DNA of 64,000 bases from Platerodrilus igneus (Eukaryota > Arthropoda > Insecta > Coleoptera > Lycidae). The DNA lies in the NCBI GenBank assembly GCA_036346225.1, contig JARFIW010001469.1, forward strand, positions 15,160,001 through 15,224,000, read 5' to 3'. The notes below the pieces were generated by a model. It was not told where the DNA came from and searched no databases. It was given only the letters and a program-made list of their open reading frames with translations. The position numbers and the translations under genes were made by a program. Positions 35,098 through 47,044 of this stretch are shown here, piece after piece (position 1 is the first letter of the stretch; every line of letters starts with the position of its first letter).

Positions 35098-35448
35098 TCA
35101 TATAACAGCAAAAAGAAAAAATAACAACCATTTCATACTCGGATAAACTGTACTGCCTGTATTTTGTCCACAGTCTGTGATATCTTTCTCCTGTAAACAT
35201 TAAATCAAATTATTGAATAAATGATAATTATAGGTTGGTACCAGTGGATGTTCGTTAAAGCAACCTGCTAATCGGCGTCTAGGTAACTTATTTAAATAAA
35301 GTTTTGGCATGGAAATGTTGTTTCATTTTCATAAACTATTTCTCTTGATGCTGTTGTGTGAACATAGTTTGTTGGACATGATGAAACTTCATTTTTTATA
35401 GCGACAAAAAGTAAATTACTGTGTGGTACCATTTGCATATAAAATTGC
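35098..35448 (-). pseudogene. CACNA2D-like: Calcium channel alpha2-delta subunit, last two coding exons, copy A (frameshifted)
   Basis: Same structure as 54615-54966. The second-last exon is 35242-35448, followed by a 51-nt intron (35191-35241) and the last exon, 35098-35190, with stop TGA at 35098-35100. The T run at 35302-35305 is one base shorter than in copy B. This shifts the frame after FPCQ and brings an early stop. Elsewhere the residues match copy B, except one Leu/Ile difference in the C-terminal hydrophobic tail. Either this copy is a decayed duplicate or the missing base is a sequencing error in a homopolymer. Confidence 0.8.
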
Positions 35449-35691
35449 CTAAAACAAAATCGTATTGTAATTGTAAGAAAGATCTTACTTTGCTTTCATT
35501 TGTATTAATAATTATGATAGTAGTATACGGAGATGTGTCGAATTAGTTATCCTAACAACAAGAATTTGAATTCAAATTAATGCATGGTAAAGAAAACTCT
35601 ACTTTCACAAATCGTTGTATATTTTCAAGCTAGTTATACAAGCCTTTTCAACAACTCGTAGTTACAGTAGAATTTACTAAAAGTTCTCCCA

Positions 35692-37101
35692 ACGCTTTCT
35701 TTCCAGCTAATCGCCAACAGTTTGTTACGTTCCAATTTTGCTTTTAAAATTTCCGTGGTTAATTCAATACCCGCTCAAATAAATTCCGTTTCTACTGTTA
35801 AATCCTTTAACATAATTAATAATAAATACGCTCTCTAATAATTCCTCAACTTAAATCTAGTTGCTTTGAAACGACAAGTTTATGCTACAATTAAATAGTT
35901 TATATCCTGTTTTAGGTACCCGTTATCTTGGTATACATTACGACCGCGTATAATTGCTTCGCTTGTGTTTCCCATTTAAAGACTTGTCGAGATCCTACTA
36001 CTATTTGATAGCATGTTTTCCAGTTTTAATCGCGCTTCGATAAGCGAGAATTTGCAGTTTAAATTCATGTCATTTGAACCAATGCGGAATTTGATTCTGC
36101 AGTTTGTGCGTCGAAATATTTTCTACATTATTCGTCACCGTATTTCAAAAGCAATGCACTTTTTTTTTGTTTGACAACTAGGGGGTATCTTGCGTGTATT
36201 GGTGAGTTTTTTCGCGCGTATCCAATCTAATCAGATTCTCTTTTTAGCTTTTTTAGTTGGAGGCTAAATGGGTTTTTTCTTTGTGTAGGACCACTTGTTC
36301 GTTGCCATGGACCAGCTGCTTTTGTCTGTGGATCGCTGCTGTAGTTACGAGGGCAGGGTGAATGGATCCTGAATACCGCGGCGTTTCTGTGTTGACTCAC
36401 TCCCGACGGATGGCAAGCTAAGTATCCGGACACCTACAGGTATGCAACTCGTGTTTTTTTTGTGTGTGTCAATGGTATATTCCGTATCAGCGTTTAGTGT
36501 AGTTACGTGAGAAGAAACTTGACATTGTAGAACTATTGTTTGTGGCTGCTAATCGATAATATCGCTTTAGGTGCGATGTACTATTTTTAAACATGCTTGT
36601 CAAAAGAATGCACACGTTTATTCGCTCTACTGATTAGTTTATTTTACAAAAAGTATTAGGTAAAATTTTAAAAACATTTGACAAAAGCTTTAACACATTA
36701 ATTCTTTCCTACTAATTTGTTATTTTACAAAAAGTATTTGGTGAAATTTTAAAAACGCTTGACAAAAGCTCTCACAGGTTTATTTAATGCTGATTAATTT
36801 TATTTTGTGTGAAATACGAGATGCGCACTTCGTATCTAAATTCCTAAATTGTCCTTGCAATATAATTGTTTCCTGTGAAATAATAACACTTAATTTATTT
36901 TCTTTTGCTTGTTTGTATAGAATCCTTTATTTATTTTTATGTGTAAATAAATAATCGTGGGCGATGTATTTTTTTGTTTCTTTTGGCATGTAGGCGAATT
37001 CCCCCCACTCTCAGCGTATGATAGTTAGCCTGGTATTTACTTTTCTTCCGGCTACGCTTAGGTACGTAACACGCTTTCTTTCCAGCTAATCGCCAACAGT
37101 T
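35692..37101. repeat. 1.35 kb segment between 31-bp direct repeats
   Basis: A 31-bp sequence containing TTTCCAGCTAATCGCCAACA occurs at 35692-35722 and again at 37071-37101. The segment between starts TGTTACGT and ends ACGTAAC, a short inverted match. Inside, a block of about 75 bp (36640-36780, TTTTACAAAAAGTAT...) is tandemly duplicated. It could be an insertion with an unusually long target duplication, or a local duplication. No coding sequence is seen. Confidence 0.5.
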
Positions 37102-37419
37102 CAAGTATTATATTCTAAAACTACGATGATATTTTTAATTACTATCGAAGCACTTTAGTTAATTATCCAAGCAATTACTAATTTATATTAATTTGTATAA
37201 TCACACGGTAATTTATATCACGTCACGACTTTCAAAGTTTTAAATTAGGACTGGTATTGTAATCAAAGCTTCAATTAGAACTCATATAAAAATTTCAATT
37301 AGAACTTACTGCAGAATCCCTTAGCGGCTATTTATACGTTATTCAATTGTTCTAAATCATTCTTAAACATACGGGAATTATGATAATAACATTATTTTTT
37401 TCCTCATTTTCAGTGTCAT

Positions 37420-38880
37420 TTATTGAAAACTATACACAGGCCGATGACACAACCTAGTTATACATGCTACAGTAAGATAGTTAAATGTTCGTATTCTGTT
37501 CGGAGGCGGTCGTTGATGTGGGGAAAGTTTACCTTTGCTCGTTGTTGCTTTAGGTGTGAATATTGGAGTATGATGTTCTGAATTCGCGTGCTTCGTGTGT
37601 GTGGTTTGGTGTGCGTGTATGTGTGTGGTGGTGTGTGTATGTGTGAGTGTGTGTGTGATGTGTACTAGAGTTGTATGCTGAGTTAATGCCACTGGGTTGG
37701 GATGGAGAATTTATTGGATAAGATGTCGGTTAGGAATAGATTGGGGCCTGTGGATGGAGAGTTGTAAGTTTAAATTTGGCAGTGGGGTGTACTGGTCGAA
37801 ATGGAGTGCGGTTTTCAATTTTGATAGAGAGTTATTAGTTAGTGGGCAGGAGTAAATGAGATGAAAAGGGGTTTTTCCTGTTAGTTCGTCGCAGAGGCAG
37901 CAAGGTAATTGCGTTACTTGCAGTTGATGTAGTTTGAAGCGAAATGGGCCAGGTTAGGTAAGAAATTGAAAGGTGGTAGGGTATGAGAGTAGGATGTAGG
38001 GTGGGATGTCTTCCTGTGTGGGAAAGGGTTCATGATTCTTGCCAGTAATGGATTAGGGATCTGTAGATGAGGGTTTTAATATCTGTCTTGTGTAGAGTGT
38101 TATATTCGTCCTGTCGTGCAGGGTGATAGATCGAGTTTTTTCAAGGTTCGGATTTGGATTTAGGAATTGAGGGTCAATTCAATGGAAGTGTCTGTGAGGG
38201 GGCGTAGAATTCGACTATTCAATAGGCTCGGCAATGGTACGGAGGGAGGGTCGGATGTCGAGTTTGGGTTTTATGGAGGGAGATGGGCAAAACAAGTGTT
38301 GACAGCGTAGCGGATTATTGCAATAATGATTTGCTAAGGTGAGTTTACGCGCGGGGTTTCTAAGGCGAACTGATTTCGGAAGGGAGTGGTGGAGGATGAT
38401 TTTGGCTTTTGTGCGGAGATTCAAAAGGTGGGTACTGGTTTTAGGAGGTTATCGATGTTTAGGCCGAGGTATGAAGCTGAGTTTGAAAAGTGACGGGGAA
38501 ATTTAGGATGCGGACTTTGTGACTTTGCCTTAGGTCTATTGATTCTTTAATGAGGAGCATTTTGAATTTAGACTGAGAAAGAGGTTGTTTATTTGAGGAG
38601 GACCAGGATTCAACGGTCTGCATAAGGTTGGTGGCGATGGCTTCTACGGATGCACGGGAGTTGCATTGGCTCAAGAAGGCGAGGTCGTCAGCATACGCAA
38701 AGGTGGAAATACTGGGAATGCTTAGGTCAAGGAGGTTGATGGATAGGTTTCACAGCGTATTTCTAGTAGTTTTCCTAGGGAGGAGACGAGGGCTATGGGT
38801 CTATAAAGTTAGGGTTCGTCTGAAGGTTTACCAGTACCCTTTGTTTGAAAATTACTATGAAGCTGACGGATTTCAACTGA
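37420..38880 (-). pseudogene. Jockey/R1-type non-LTR retrotransposon RT fragment, copy A
   Basis: On the minus strand an RT N-terminal block (YRPIALVSSLGKLLE, about 38795-38825) is joined after a deletion to NLSINLLDLSIP. The active-site FAYADDLAFL follows (about 38670-38700), then about 70 codons of RT thumb. Downstream, in broken frames, stands CCLCDELTGKTPFHLIYSC, a C-terminal CCHC zinc knuckle usual in this group (about 37843-37905). The ORF2 remnant ends near a CA/GT microsatellite (37600-37670). The missing RT centre and the stops make it inactive. It lies within the large alpha2-delta intron, on the gene's own strand. Confidence 0.82.
37600..37672. repeat. GT/CA microsatellite, copy A
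   Basis: Imperfect GTGTGTAT-type repeats. The counterpart in copy B (about 57118-57200) differs in length and interruptions. Confidence 0.8.
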
Positions 38881-38947
38881 ACAGTAACTGTAAATGTATT
38901 CGGTTGCATTTCACCGGCACCCCCACTTTCAAGTGGGAGATTGAAAA

Positions 38948-39552
38948 TGCGTGCGTTCGTTTGTGCTAGTTTGTGCTGCAAACCTCATCGTTTGTGCTAC
39001 TTCTGTTCTCGAGATATACAAAAAACAAGTTGGCGTGCTGCTGAAACGTCCGCACCCCCACTCTCTCAGAGAGGAATATAAAATGGGGCATTCGTTTGTG
39101 CTACGTTTGTGCTGGTTTGTGTCGCAAACCCCATCGTTTGTGTTACTTCCGTTCTTGAGATATTACAAAAAAAGTTGGAGGTGCTGTTGAAACAGCATGC
39201 GGTGCATTTGTTTGTGCTACGTTTGTGCTAGTTTGTGCTGCAAACCCCATCGTTTGTGTAACTTCCGTTCTCGAGATATACAAAAAACAAGTTGGGGTGC
39301 TGCTGAAACGTCCGCACCCCCACTCTTTCAGAGGGATATATAAAGTGGGGCATTCGTTTGTGCTACGTTTGTGCTGGTTTGTATCGCAAACCCCATCGTT
39401 TGTGTTACTTCCGTTCTCGAGATATTAAAAAAAAAGTTGGAAGTGCTGTTGAAACAACCGCACCCCCACCCTGGCGGAGGAGGACAGAATGCAGTGCATT
39501 TGTTTGTGCTACGTTTGTGCTGGTTTGTGCTGCAAATCCCATCGTTCGTGCT
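38948..39552 (+). repeat. Tandem repeats in the left foldback arm
   Basis: About four and a half units of 118-148 bp. Each has the GTTTGTGCTACGTTTGTGCT core, TTCTCGAGATAT, a GTTGGGGTGCTGCTGAAAC block and often GTCCGCACCCCCACTCT. Short frames seen here repeat with the units and are not genes. Confidence 0.85.
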
Positions 39553-39561
39553 GCTTCCCTT

Positions 39562-39914
39562 TTTATTTGAATGCATTTTTAATATTAGCTAGCTAGATTT
39601 GGATAGTTTTAAGACGACCCTTCAGGTCGCAAAGGTAAGCGGAGCTGGCAGCTGCTATCCGGTATTACGGATCCTTTCCATTCATTTATGCGTGTGTATT
39701 GTGGATCGGGCTAACTCCAGAATCAATGCTAGGGATACCGTTCTTTAAACCCTATTTTTAGTTTCAGTTTGTTAGATTTTTATTTATTGATTAACCTGAT
39801 GTTAGATTAAATTTGGAGCACGTATACTTTTCGCGTATAAACCCAATGTAGTACCTTCGGGTGGAGCATTGGAGACGTGGCCGGAAGCATAGCGGCCCTT
39901 AATTACATTATAAT
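39562..39914 (-). mobile_element. 353-bp insertion with 9-bp target duplication
   Basis: GCTTCCCTT at 39553-39561 recurs at 39915-39923. The sequence between is missing from the corresponding place in the right arm. Read on the minus strand it ends in an A-rich tail (TTCAAATAAAAA). This fits a SINE-like or other short retroposed or non-autonomous element. No A or B box was convincing. Copy B carries it at about 59096-59448. Confidence 0.6.
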
Positions 39915-40160
39915 GCTTCCCTTCTCGCGGTATTAAAAAAAAATTGGGGGTTGTTGTAGAAATGAAATGAATGAGACTGAGGTGTGTGGTTTAAAATTCA
40001 CAAATTTGTTGAAAGCACTTGTAATCGTTTGTGCTCCGTTTGTGCTACATGGTGTAATGATTTTTTTGTTTCACCTGTCACCCCTCTGGTTAGGGTTGTC
40101 TTTTTTATCTAGAAATATGCAAATACAACGGGAACAAATTTTTTCCGAAACCAGTCTCAT

Positions 40161-41720
40161 CCTTTGTTTAACGTGAGTTTAAATGCGATTCCCCGTCACA
40201 TTGTAATTGGCGAAAAAAATTCCTCCTTAAGAGGAGTTTTTGCATGCAGCTCTGCTGTAGGAGGAGATCCTCTATTGATTGGGCATTACACCGCGTATCG
40301 CTGGCGCGAGAAGTGCCTGAAATGGGAATTGTATGATGATCTTCAGGACAAGTTCTTAAATGTTATGTCGCGAAAGACGAAATGTTTCTTTATTTTGAGT
40401 TTTACAAGTTTTTTTGATTTACTTTTAAGTTGTTTCTAATAAAATATTCGTTCAATTTCTCCGAAAAATAAATTTTTATTTCAAACTTTGTTCACTTCAA
40501 AGCGCCCTTAAACCGACCCTAAGTTTTGACAATATCAACTTATAGTCTATTGTCAACACTCAAAAGTAGCCGTAAAAATATACATAGTATATCTACATAA
40601 ATAATGTCTATAATTATTATAAACATTGCTAAAATCTAATTAGTTGACTTTTACAGTTGTCCTTACTTATCTGTTCACAGGAGAGGATTAAAATTGTTCA
40701 GAGTGATCGTGGAATTGAGGTCTCTTATTCAACTTCTTCTATGGTAATAAAGGCCGGATCCGGACATTGGGGCACGGCAGTAAGGACGCAGCCGAGAGGT
40801 CGCGGGTCATTTGTAGGCGAGGATAGTAGGGCGCGAGCCGTTAGATCGCCGCCGATAAGGTGTGGGACAGGGAGCCCAGCGCACATCGTGCGGGACACTA
40901 GGGCGCGAGGACAGTAGGTCGGGAGCCAAATTCCAAAAAACTCCAAAAATAAAAAGGATTTGGTCATCAACTTTTTTTGTGTTTTAATATGTTTTAATTC
41001 TTTTTGTATCGTGTTCCTGCATGTGTTGATGAAAATGGACAGGCAGAATTTTTGAAAATGCTCCTCCAGCAGCCAAAGTACTGATCCACGCAGAAGCAAG
41101 CATTCGTTGAAAGTATTAAAAGAACAATATTTTGGCAGTCAAGAGCATCTTCAAAAATTCAACCAGTACATTTTCATATAAACACGCACAGAGACATCAA
41201 ACAAGAAGAATTAAAACAATAAACAACACAGAAAAAAAGTTACAGCGCCCGCTTAGAAAGCATTTAATATTTTATTATAGGTTGATTTAATATTTATTTG
41301 TAACCCTAACAGTTTCACGCTCTAACTTTTTTGTGTCTTATTATCCCGACTGTCCCGCGATATAACAGCCCGCGTCCTTACTACCCTTGCTCCCTGTTGT
41401 CCGGCGCTCTAACGGCGGCGCCCTAACGACTTGCGCCGTACTATCCTCGCGTTCAAATCACGCGCCCTAACGGCGGCGCCCAGCCGACCGCGCCTTACAA
41501 GCAGCGCACAAATATCCTACACCGAATAAAGGGTGCTCAGAGTCACAGGTTTAAAGTTGGAAAAAAATTATTTTTGGATTTGGCTTAACAATTCAATATT
41601 GTTCAACTGCTTGCAGGATAAATTTTTAAATTTGAAGGGGGGGGGGGTCCACGGAGTTGTGAGAACCGGATAAAAATTAATATGATTTTCAGATTCCGTA
41701 CGAAATTTTTGTGTCTTAAT
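40161..41720. other. Core of the foldback-like element with GC-rich blocks
   Basis: No protein motif was found. Two GC-rich stretches stand out in AT-rich DNA: 40755-40925 and 41340-41500. They are built from related short words (GCGAGGATAGTAGGGCGCGA in the first; TACTATCCTCGCG and CTAACGGCGGCGCCC in the second), placed in inverse orientation. Confidence 0.5.
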
Positions 41721-42024
41721 AGGTCTGATGGCAGTTTTCGGAAAAATTTGTTTCCGTTGTATTTGCATATTTCTACATAAAAAAAAACAACCCTAACCAG
41801 AAGGGTAACTGGTGAAGCAAAAAAATCTGGCACCATGTAGCACAAACGAAGCACAAACAATTACAAGTGCTTTCAACACATTTGATGAACTTTCAACCAC
41901 ACACCTCACTCTCATTCACTTCATTTCTATAGCACCCCCAAATTATCGCGAGAAGGAAAGCAGCACAAACGATGGAATTTGCAGAACAAACCAGCACTAA
42001 CGTAGCACAAACTAATGCAACGCA

Positions 42025-42564
42025 AGTTATGTATCCCTCAATTTACCTATATGTATTGAATATATTGAATCTAATAGGAATTATTAGAAATTGTTAAATA
42101 AAGTATAAGTTCATTGCAACAATGTAATACAAGGATAACCCAGAGAGGTTATTAACAGTTCATGAGAACGGATATGCAACTTTGAATCCGAGAAGGCAGT
42201 GATACTGCAGGTGGCAGGTCACAGACGGTTAACATACCGCAATTACCTAGAAATAAGATTGTTACAATGTAATAAAGTGTAGAATTAAGAGAAAAGCAGA
42301 CATGAGATCTGCAACTTCCCACAGCCATGTGAGGGCAGTTATTATAAAAGCCCGGGAGCTCACGGCGCGGCAGTCAGTCTTCAAACTACATACTTCGTTG
42401 TTCAAGCTACTCACCTTATTACAATTAATTTAATGTTTTTGAATTAAAGTAAATTTTACAGTTATTCAAAATTCCATGTTAATTTCTGTTTTAAGATAAA
42501 ATAAATTTGTTAAGAGTTTGGAATTGTTTTTAAAAACACCGCTCCAAAGGCCCGAACCTTAACT
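42025..42564 (+). repeat. Gypsy 5' LTR, copy A
   Basis: Pairs with 50087-50629, and is near-identical to 61557-62098 through the segmental duplication. Ends CCTTAACT. Confidence 0.93.
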
Positions 42565-42580
42565 GGCGCAGTCGTAACGG
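42564..42580 (+). other. Gypsy primer-binding site
   Basis: TGGCGCAGTCGTAACGG directly at the LTR end, sharing its last T. This is the tRNA primer site pattern of the insect Gypsy/17.6 group. Confidence 0.8.
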
Positions 42581-44413
42581 ATGTCAAAAGGGCACTAAAA
42601 TCCAAAATCGGAAGATTGGTGACCAAGAATTTCAATTCGCAATTTTGACAGAACCCAAACCAGGTTGGAGGAATAACAAGGATCGATCGAATTCAGCACA
42701 ACAAACCAACGTGGACAAGATACAGTATCGATCGAGCCCACAAAAGAAACAGATGAAGAAATTAATGTAAATTCATTCCATTAAAACCAATTGATGTCAC
42801 AAACTATAATTGATATATGCTAGTTTTATTATTTTATTATTTGATTATTATTTTATTAATGTTATTTTATGCCAATATTTTTTTGAAAATAGTTTACAAA
42901 GAAATTATTTTCAAACGAGGATTTATATTGAGAAAATTCTATGAGACTTGAAATTTTAAAGAGATTTTCTTTTAAAAGCAAAAGAGACTTGATTTTTAAA
43001 AGAGTTTTCATTACAATATTATTAAAACAAACCGAAAAATAAACCAAAAAACTGACGCATCTCCATTAATACCAAACGTAACCGAAATACGAAAAATTAA
43101 CTAGCGCGATACAAAACGCACGGTTAATCCAGTAAACTAAAAAGACAGAACGCAAATTAACTCCATCATATAAAGCTAAATGTAATTCTTTGAACAAGCA
43201 ATTACAGAAAAGATTATTTAAAACATTGACCTCTATCATACTTTATAAACACTCTGCAAGTAACCTGAACTATTAAACCACTGTAATTTAAAACCAGCGT
43301 GCAATCCTCACCTAAGATAAGCCATAAGCCCACGAATGGAACATCATTTATTACCTCAGAGAAACTACTATTTAAAACAATAACTTTTAGAACCTTTGTA
43401 TAGAATAACGCAACGCATTTTGCATCACGATCCACAAGTAATTAAATCCATCACGGAGTAGGAAAGCGCATAAAATTACAACCGACATTAAAACTACTCA
43501 TCATTTATAAATAAATTGCATTACAAAAAGGTAATTATTATAGTACAAATACTGAATAAAGCTAAACGTATCATAAGACGCTCATCATAAAAACTCAAAC
43601 CTACATTACGGGAGATACAATTACAAGACGTGCATCTATAATTGAATACGGAGATAGCTAAAAATAATCAGCCGCAACATTTATGCAAAGCAATTACCGA
43701 GTAAAGAAGCGATTTATTTAATTCCCACAAACTGAAAATAACACCTGTGAGTAAGTATTAATTACTTAACAAGTATAATCGCATGTTATACAGCACGTAT
43801 GCAATTAAATAACCAAGACTACATCTTCTAGTGATTAAATTACAGCGATAAAGTGCAACAAAGTAATTAACAAGTCATATTTAGAATTCAAGGAGACGAG
43901 ACAAACGAACTATACGTTTACGCAATTTAATTAAAACCCACGGAAAAAGATATAATTACAAATTAACAGAACTTAACTAACGTAAAGCGAAGTAAATACC
44001 GCGAAAAATTATTTATCCACTCCAGATTATTTCAGCAAGCAGAACTCACGACAAATTAACGCTCGCGAGATAGAAACAAGCAAATTCAAGGCTACAGTAT
44101 CTAAATCAACATTATCAAGTATAAATCTCACAAATTCATTACCGCACCGTGTAACTTAGTACAAATAACAGCAACTACGATTCTAAAAATAACCCGACCC
44201 AGTACAAACGGAAAATTAATAAATCCAAACCAAAAATAACGATAAAAATAGCAAAATAAACCTAAATTTTTACAAAATTTGAAATTACCCAACCTAAACA
44301 AAAAATTAATAAATCCAAAGCAAAAATAACGATACAAATAGCAAAATAATTTCAATTTGAAAAAAAAATTTTTTTTTGAAAATTGCCCAAAAGCGAAGCA
44401 ACCCTTAACCAAA
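42581..44413 (+). other. Gypsy 5' leader
   Basis: A long AT-rich leader before gag with no coding frame. Antisense frames here (for example 44128-44487) come from A/T-rich composition. Confidence 0.6.
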
Positions 44414-45518
44414 ATGAGTAGTGCTGACCTAAAAACTTTATTTGGAGACAATCCAAATCTTTGATGGCACGCAAGCGCATCTCGCAAATTTTATTGGAGC
44501 ATCCGAAATGTTCCTGAAAACCTTCTACAAACCCGGAAATAACGAGAAAGGAATTCATTGCTTCTACGCTTGCTAATAAGTAAACTAACCGGAAGGGCAC
44601 TAACCTTAATTGCCAGTAGAGACGATCTACAGGCATGGCAAGAATTTAAGCAAATACAAATCGCATATTTCGGGGATCAACGTAACATAAAATGCCTGGT
44701 ACGAGACCTGATGAACCTCAGAATGGAACACAACCAATCCCCATATCAATTCGGAATGAAATGCCAAGACGTGAGAAGCTTAATCCTAACAAAATTAAAA
44801 ATCGAAGAATCCGATCAAAATATTCGACATATAAAAAACAAAAATGTATGACGAAATGGCACTGGACACATATATAAACGCCTTACCAGAACGATTATTA
44901 GACAAGGTCAGATTCCAACGTCCTCAAAACCTAGAAGAAGCCATGAACCTAGTAATAGAAGAAGAAAATGTAATGTATTACCGCAACAGACTATACAACC
45001 CCAACGCGAATAAAAGTTACTTACCAATAAAAACTATGCAAGCCGCGAGACAAACAATCCCTCAACAAAAATTCACACCCTTCAACGCACAAACAAATCA
45101 ACCGCAAAATAATAGCCCAAATTTCAACAATACAAATTTTAATAATCAATATAAACATTTTTCAAAACCAACATTTAACCTAAATTTTACGAAACCCGCA
45201 TTCCAACCAAGATTCAATCCAAACCTAAACCAACAAAGACCAATGGATACCTCATCTGGTAATACCAGACAAACTACCAAGATAACACATATTAGACCAA
45301 ACCCTCGTCAGAAACGCAATTTTACATCGGAAGAACTATTTTACCAAGAAGTAGAAAAATTTGACCAGAATAATTACATTCAGACAAGTACGAACGATGA
45401 ATCAAACCATGCAGAAACTTATGAACGCGACGAACAATACGAAACTTACGAAGAGGACGACGAAGAAAACTCGTGCTCAAATTTTCAAATGGACCAATTC
45501 ATAAACGACCAAACTTAA
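44414..45518 (+). pseudogene. Gypsy gag remnant
   Basis: An ATG at 44414 opens a frame that stops after 16 codons. The capsid-like region continues in a second frame (44558-44851: WQEFKQIQIAYFGDQRN, SPYQFGMKCQ) and a third (44844-45518: YINALPERLLDKVRF, then an Asn/Gln-rich tail without zinc knuckles). Lack of a Cys-His box and an N/Q-rich tail are common in this group's gag. It is broken by at least two frameshifts and a stop. Confidence 0.8.
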
Positions 45519-45748
45519 TAAACCTAAATAACATAAATCACTTAGTACTACCGTACATAGAAATACCCACGCCGAATTTAAACTATTAATCGATACCGGA
45601 TCCTCAAAAACATTAATTAGCCCCAGAACCGTGAAAAACATTATTTAGATTATGTAGAAAGAGAACCATTTAAAATTGAAACAGCCCATCAAACGACAAT
45701 ACACCAATTCATAGCTAATATACCCTACCGAGAACATTTAATGTAAAG
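45519..45748 (+). pseudogene. Gypsy protease remnant
   Basis: The active-site motif LIDTGSSKTLI is readable (DTG codons 45592-45600), but frameshifts on both sides separate it from gag and from the RT frame. Confidence 0.75.
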
Positions 45749-47044
45749 ATGAAACATAAATTTTGTATTTTCGAATTTAACGACAAATACGACGGATTAA
45801 TCGGAATGGACCTTCTAAGAAAATTAGGAGCCAACATTGACATAAAGAATTGTTTATTAAGGACGAAATACGGAAAAACCCCTACTAAATTTCAAAACAC
45901 ACAAATCGAACAAAAATACATAATAGAACCCCGAACGGAAAGAAAAATAAAAATCCCAGTAAATTCTAACAAGAAAGTAGGAATAATAAATCATATGACA
46001 TTTCAACAAGGAGTAGAAACCCCAACTGCCTTAGTACAAATAAAACATAATTATGCCACTACAACGATATTAAATTCACACGACTATCCCGTAGTATTAT
46101 CATTAACAGACCCAATTAACGAAGAAGAATTAAATTTTAACGAAATGGAAATCGACGAAAATTTAGAAAACGATTACAACCCAATAGAACATGACAAAAT
46201 GTTAAGAGAAAATTTAAGTAACATCCGCTTTAATACCGACATCAATCAAGAAGAGCAAAGAGCAATTAAAAACTTATGTTTTGAATACCGCGACATATTC
46301 CACTGCGAAGGAATACCCCTAACATTCACCAACACAGTGAAACATAATATCGAACTAACAGACAACAAGCCGATCTTTACAAAAGCATATAGACTACCTC
46401 ATGCAAGCCAAGAAGAAGCTGACAGACAAGTAGCAGACTTATTAGAACAAGACATAATCCAGCACTCCAACTCACCATGGAGCAGCCCCGTGTTAATAGT
46501 ACCTAAGAAATTAGACGCAACCGGAAAAAGAAAGTACAGAATGGTAATAGACTATAGAAAGTTAAATGAAAAAACGGTAGATGACAAATATCCACTACCA
46601 AATATAAGCGAAATTTTAGACAAATTAGGCAAATGCCAATACTTTTCAACATTAGACCTAGCATCAGGATACCATCAGGTAGAGATGGACGAAAAAGATA
46701 TATCAAAAACAGCCTTCAGCACACCTAGAGGACATTACGAATACAAACGAATGCCATTTGGATTAAAGAACGCACCCGCTACTTTCCAGAGAGTCATGGA
46801 CAATATATTACGAGGAATACACAATGAAAAATGCCTTGTGTACCTAGATGACATCATAGTCTATTCCACATCATTGGTAGAACATATAGAAAGATTGAGA
46901 GAAGTACTTGAAAGACTAAGACAAGCACATTTCAAAGTACAATTGGACAAAAGCGAATTTTTACAAAAGGAAGTATCATTTTTAGGACATATAATAACAC
47001 CCCAAGGAGTAATGCCAAATCCGACAAAACAAATGCAGTTCTAA
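45749..47044 (+). pseudogene. Gypsy protease end and reverse transcriptase
   Basis: A 431-codon open frame. It begins with the end of the protease (GLIGMDLLRKLGANID). RT follows, with MVIDYRKLNEKTV, FSTLDLASGYHQVEMD (first catalytic Asp), MPFGLKNAPATFQ and YLDDIIVYS (active site, about 46841) and SFLGHIITPQGV. All RT catalytic Asp residues are present. The frame is lost just after the thumb, near 47035. Confidence 0.9.

Noticed and set aside
36227..36433. 68-codon minus frame, and an exon-like plus-strand island between TAG and CAG|GTATG
   Set aside because: The plus-strand island has stops in all frames in both copies and the minus frame shows no motif. Splice-like dinucleotides alone are not enough.
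37420..37692. 90-codon minus-strand frame rich in His and Thr
   Set aside because: It is a translation of the GT/CA microsatellite at the end of the non-LTR fragment; copy B differs in length.
38628..38969. 113-codon plus-strand frame (also 58163-58504)
   Set aside because: It is antisense to the RT fragment with its YADD motif and has no motif of its own.
38948..39552. CRISPR-like regular repeats
   Set aside because: The units are long, diverged and contiguous without unique spacers, and the genome is eukaryotic; they are arm subrepeats of a transposable element.
38951..39592. Several overlapping frames with repeated CWFV and SFVLLPF residues (also 58486-59126)
   Set aside because: They repeat with the foldback arm subrepeats and are read in several frames on both strands, so they are products of the repeat.
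44128..44636. Antisense frames of 119 and 94 codons over the Gypsy leader and gag
   Set aside because: Composition of A/T-rich leader read backwards; the sense strand carries the identifiable gag.
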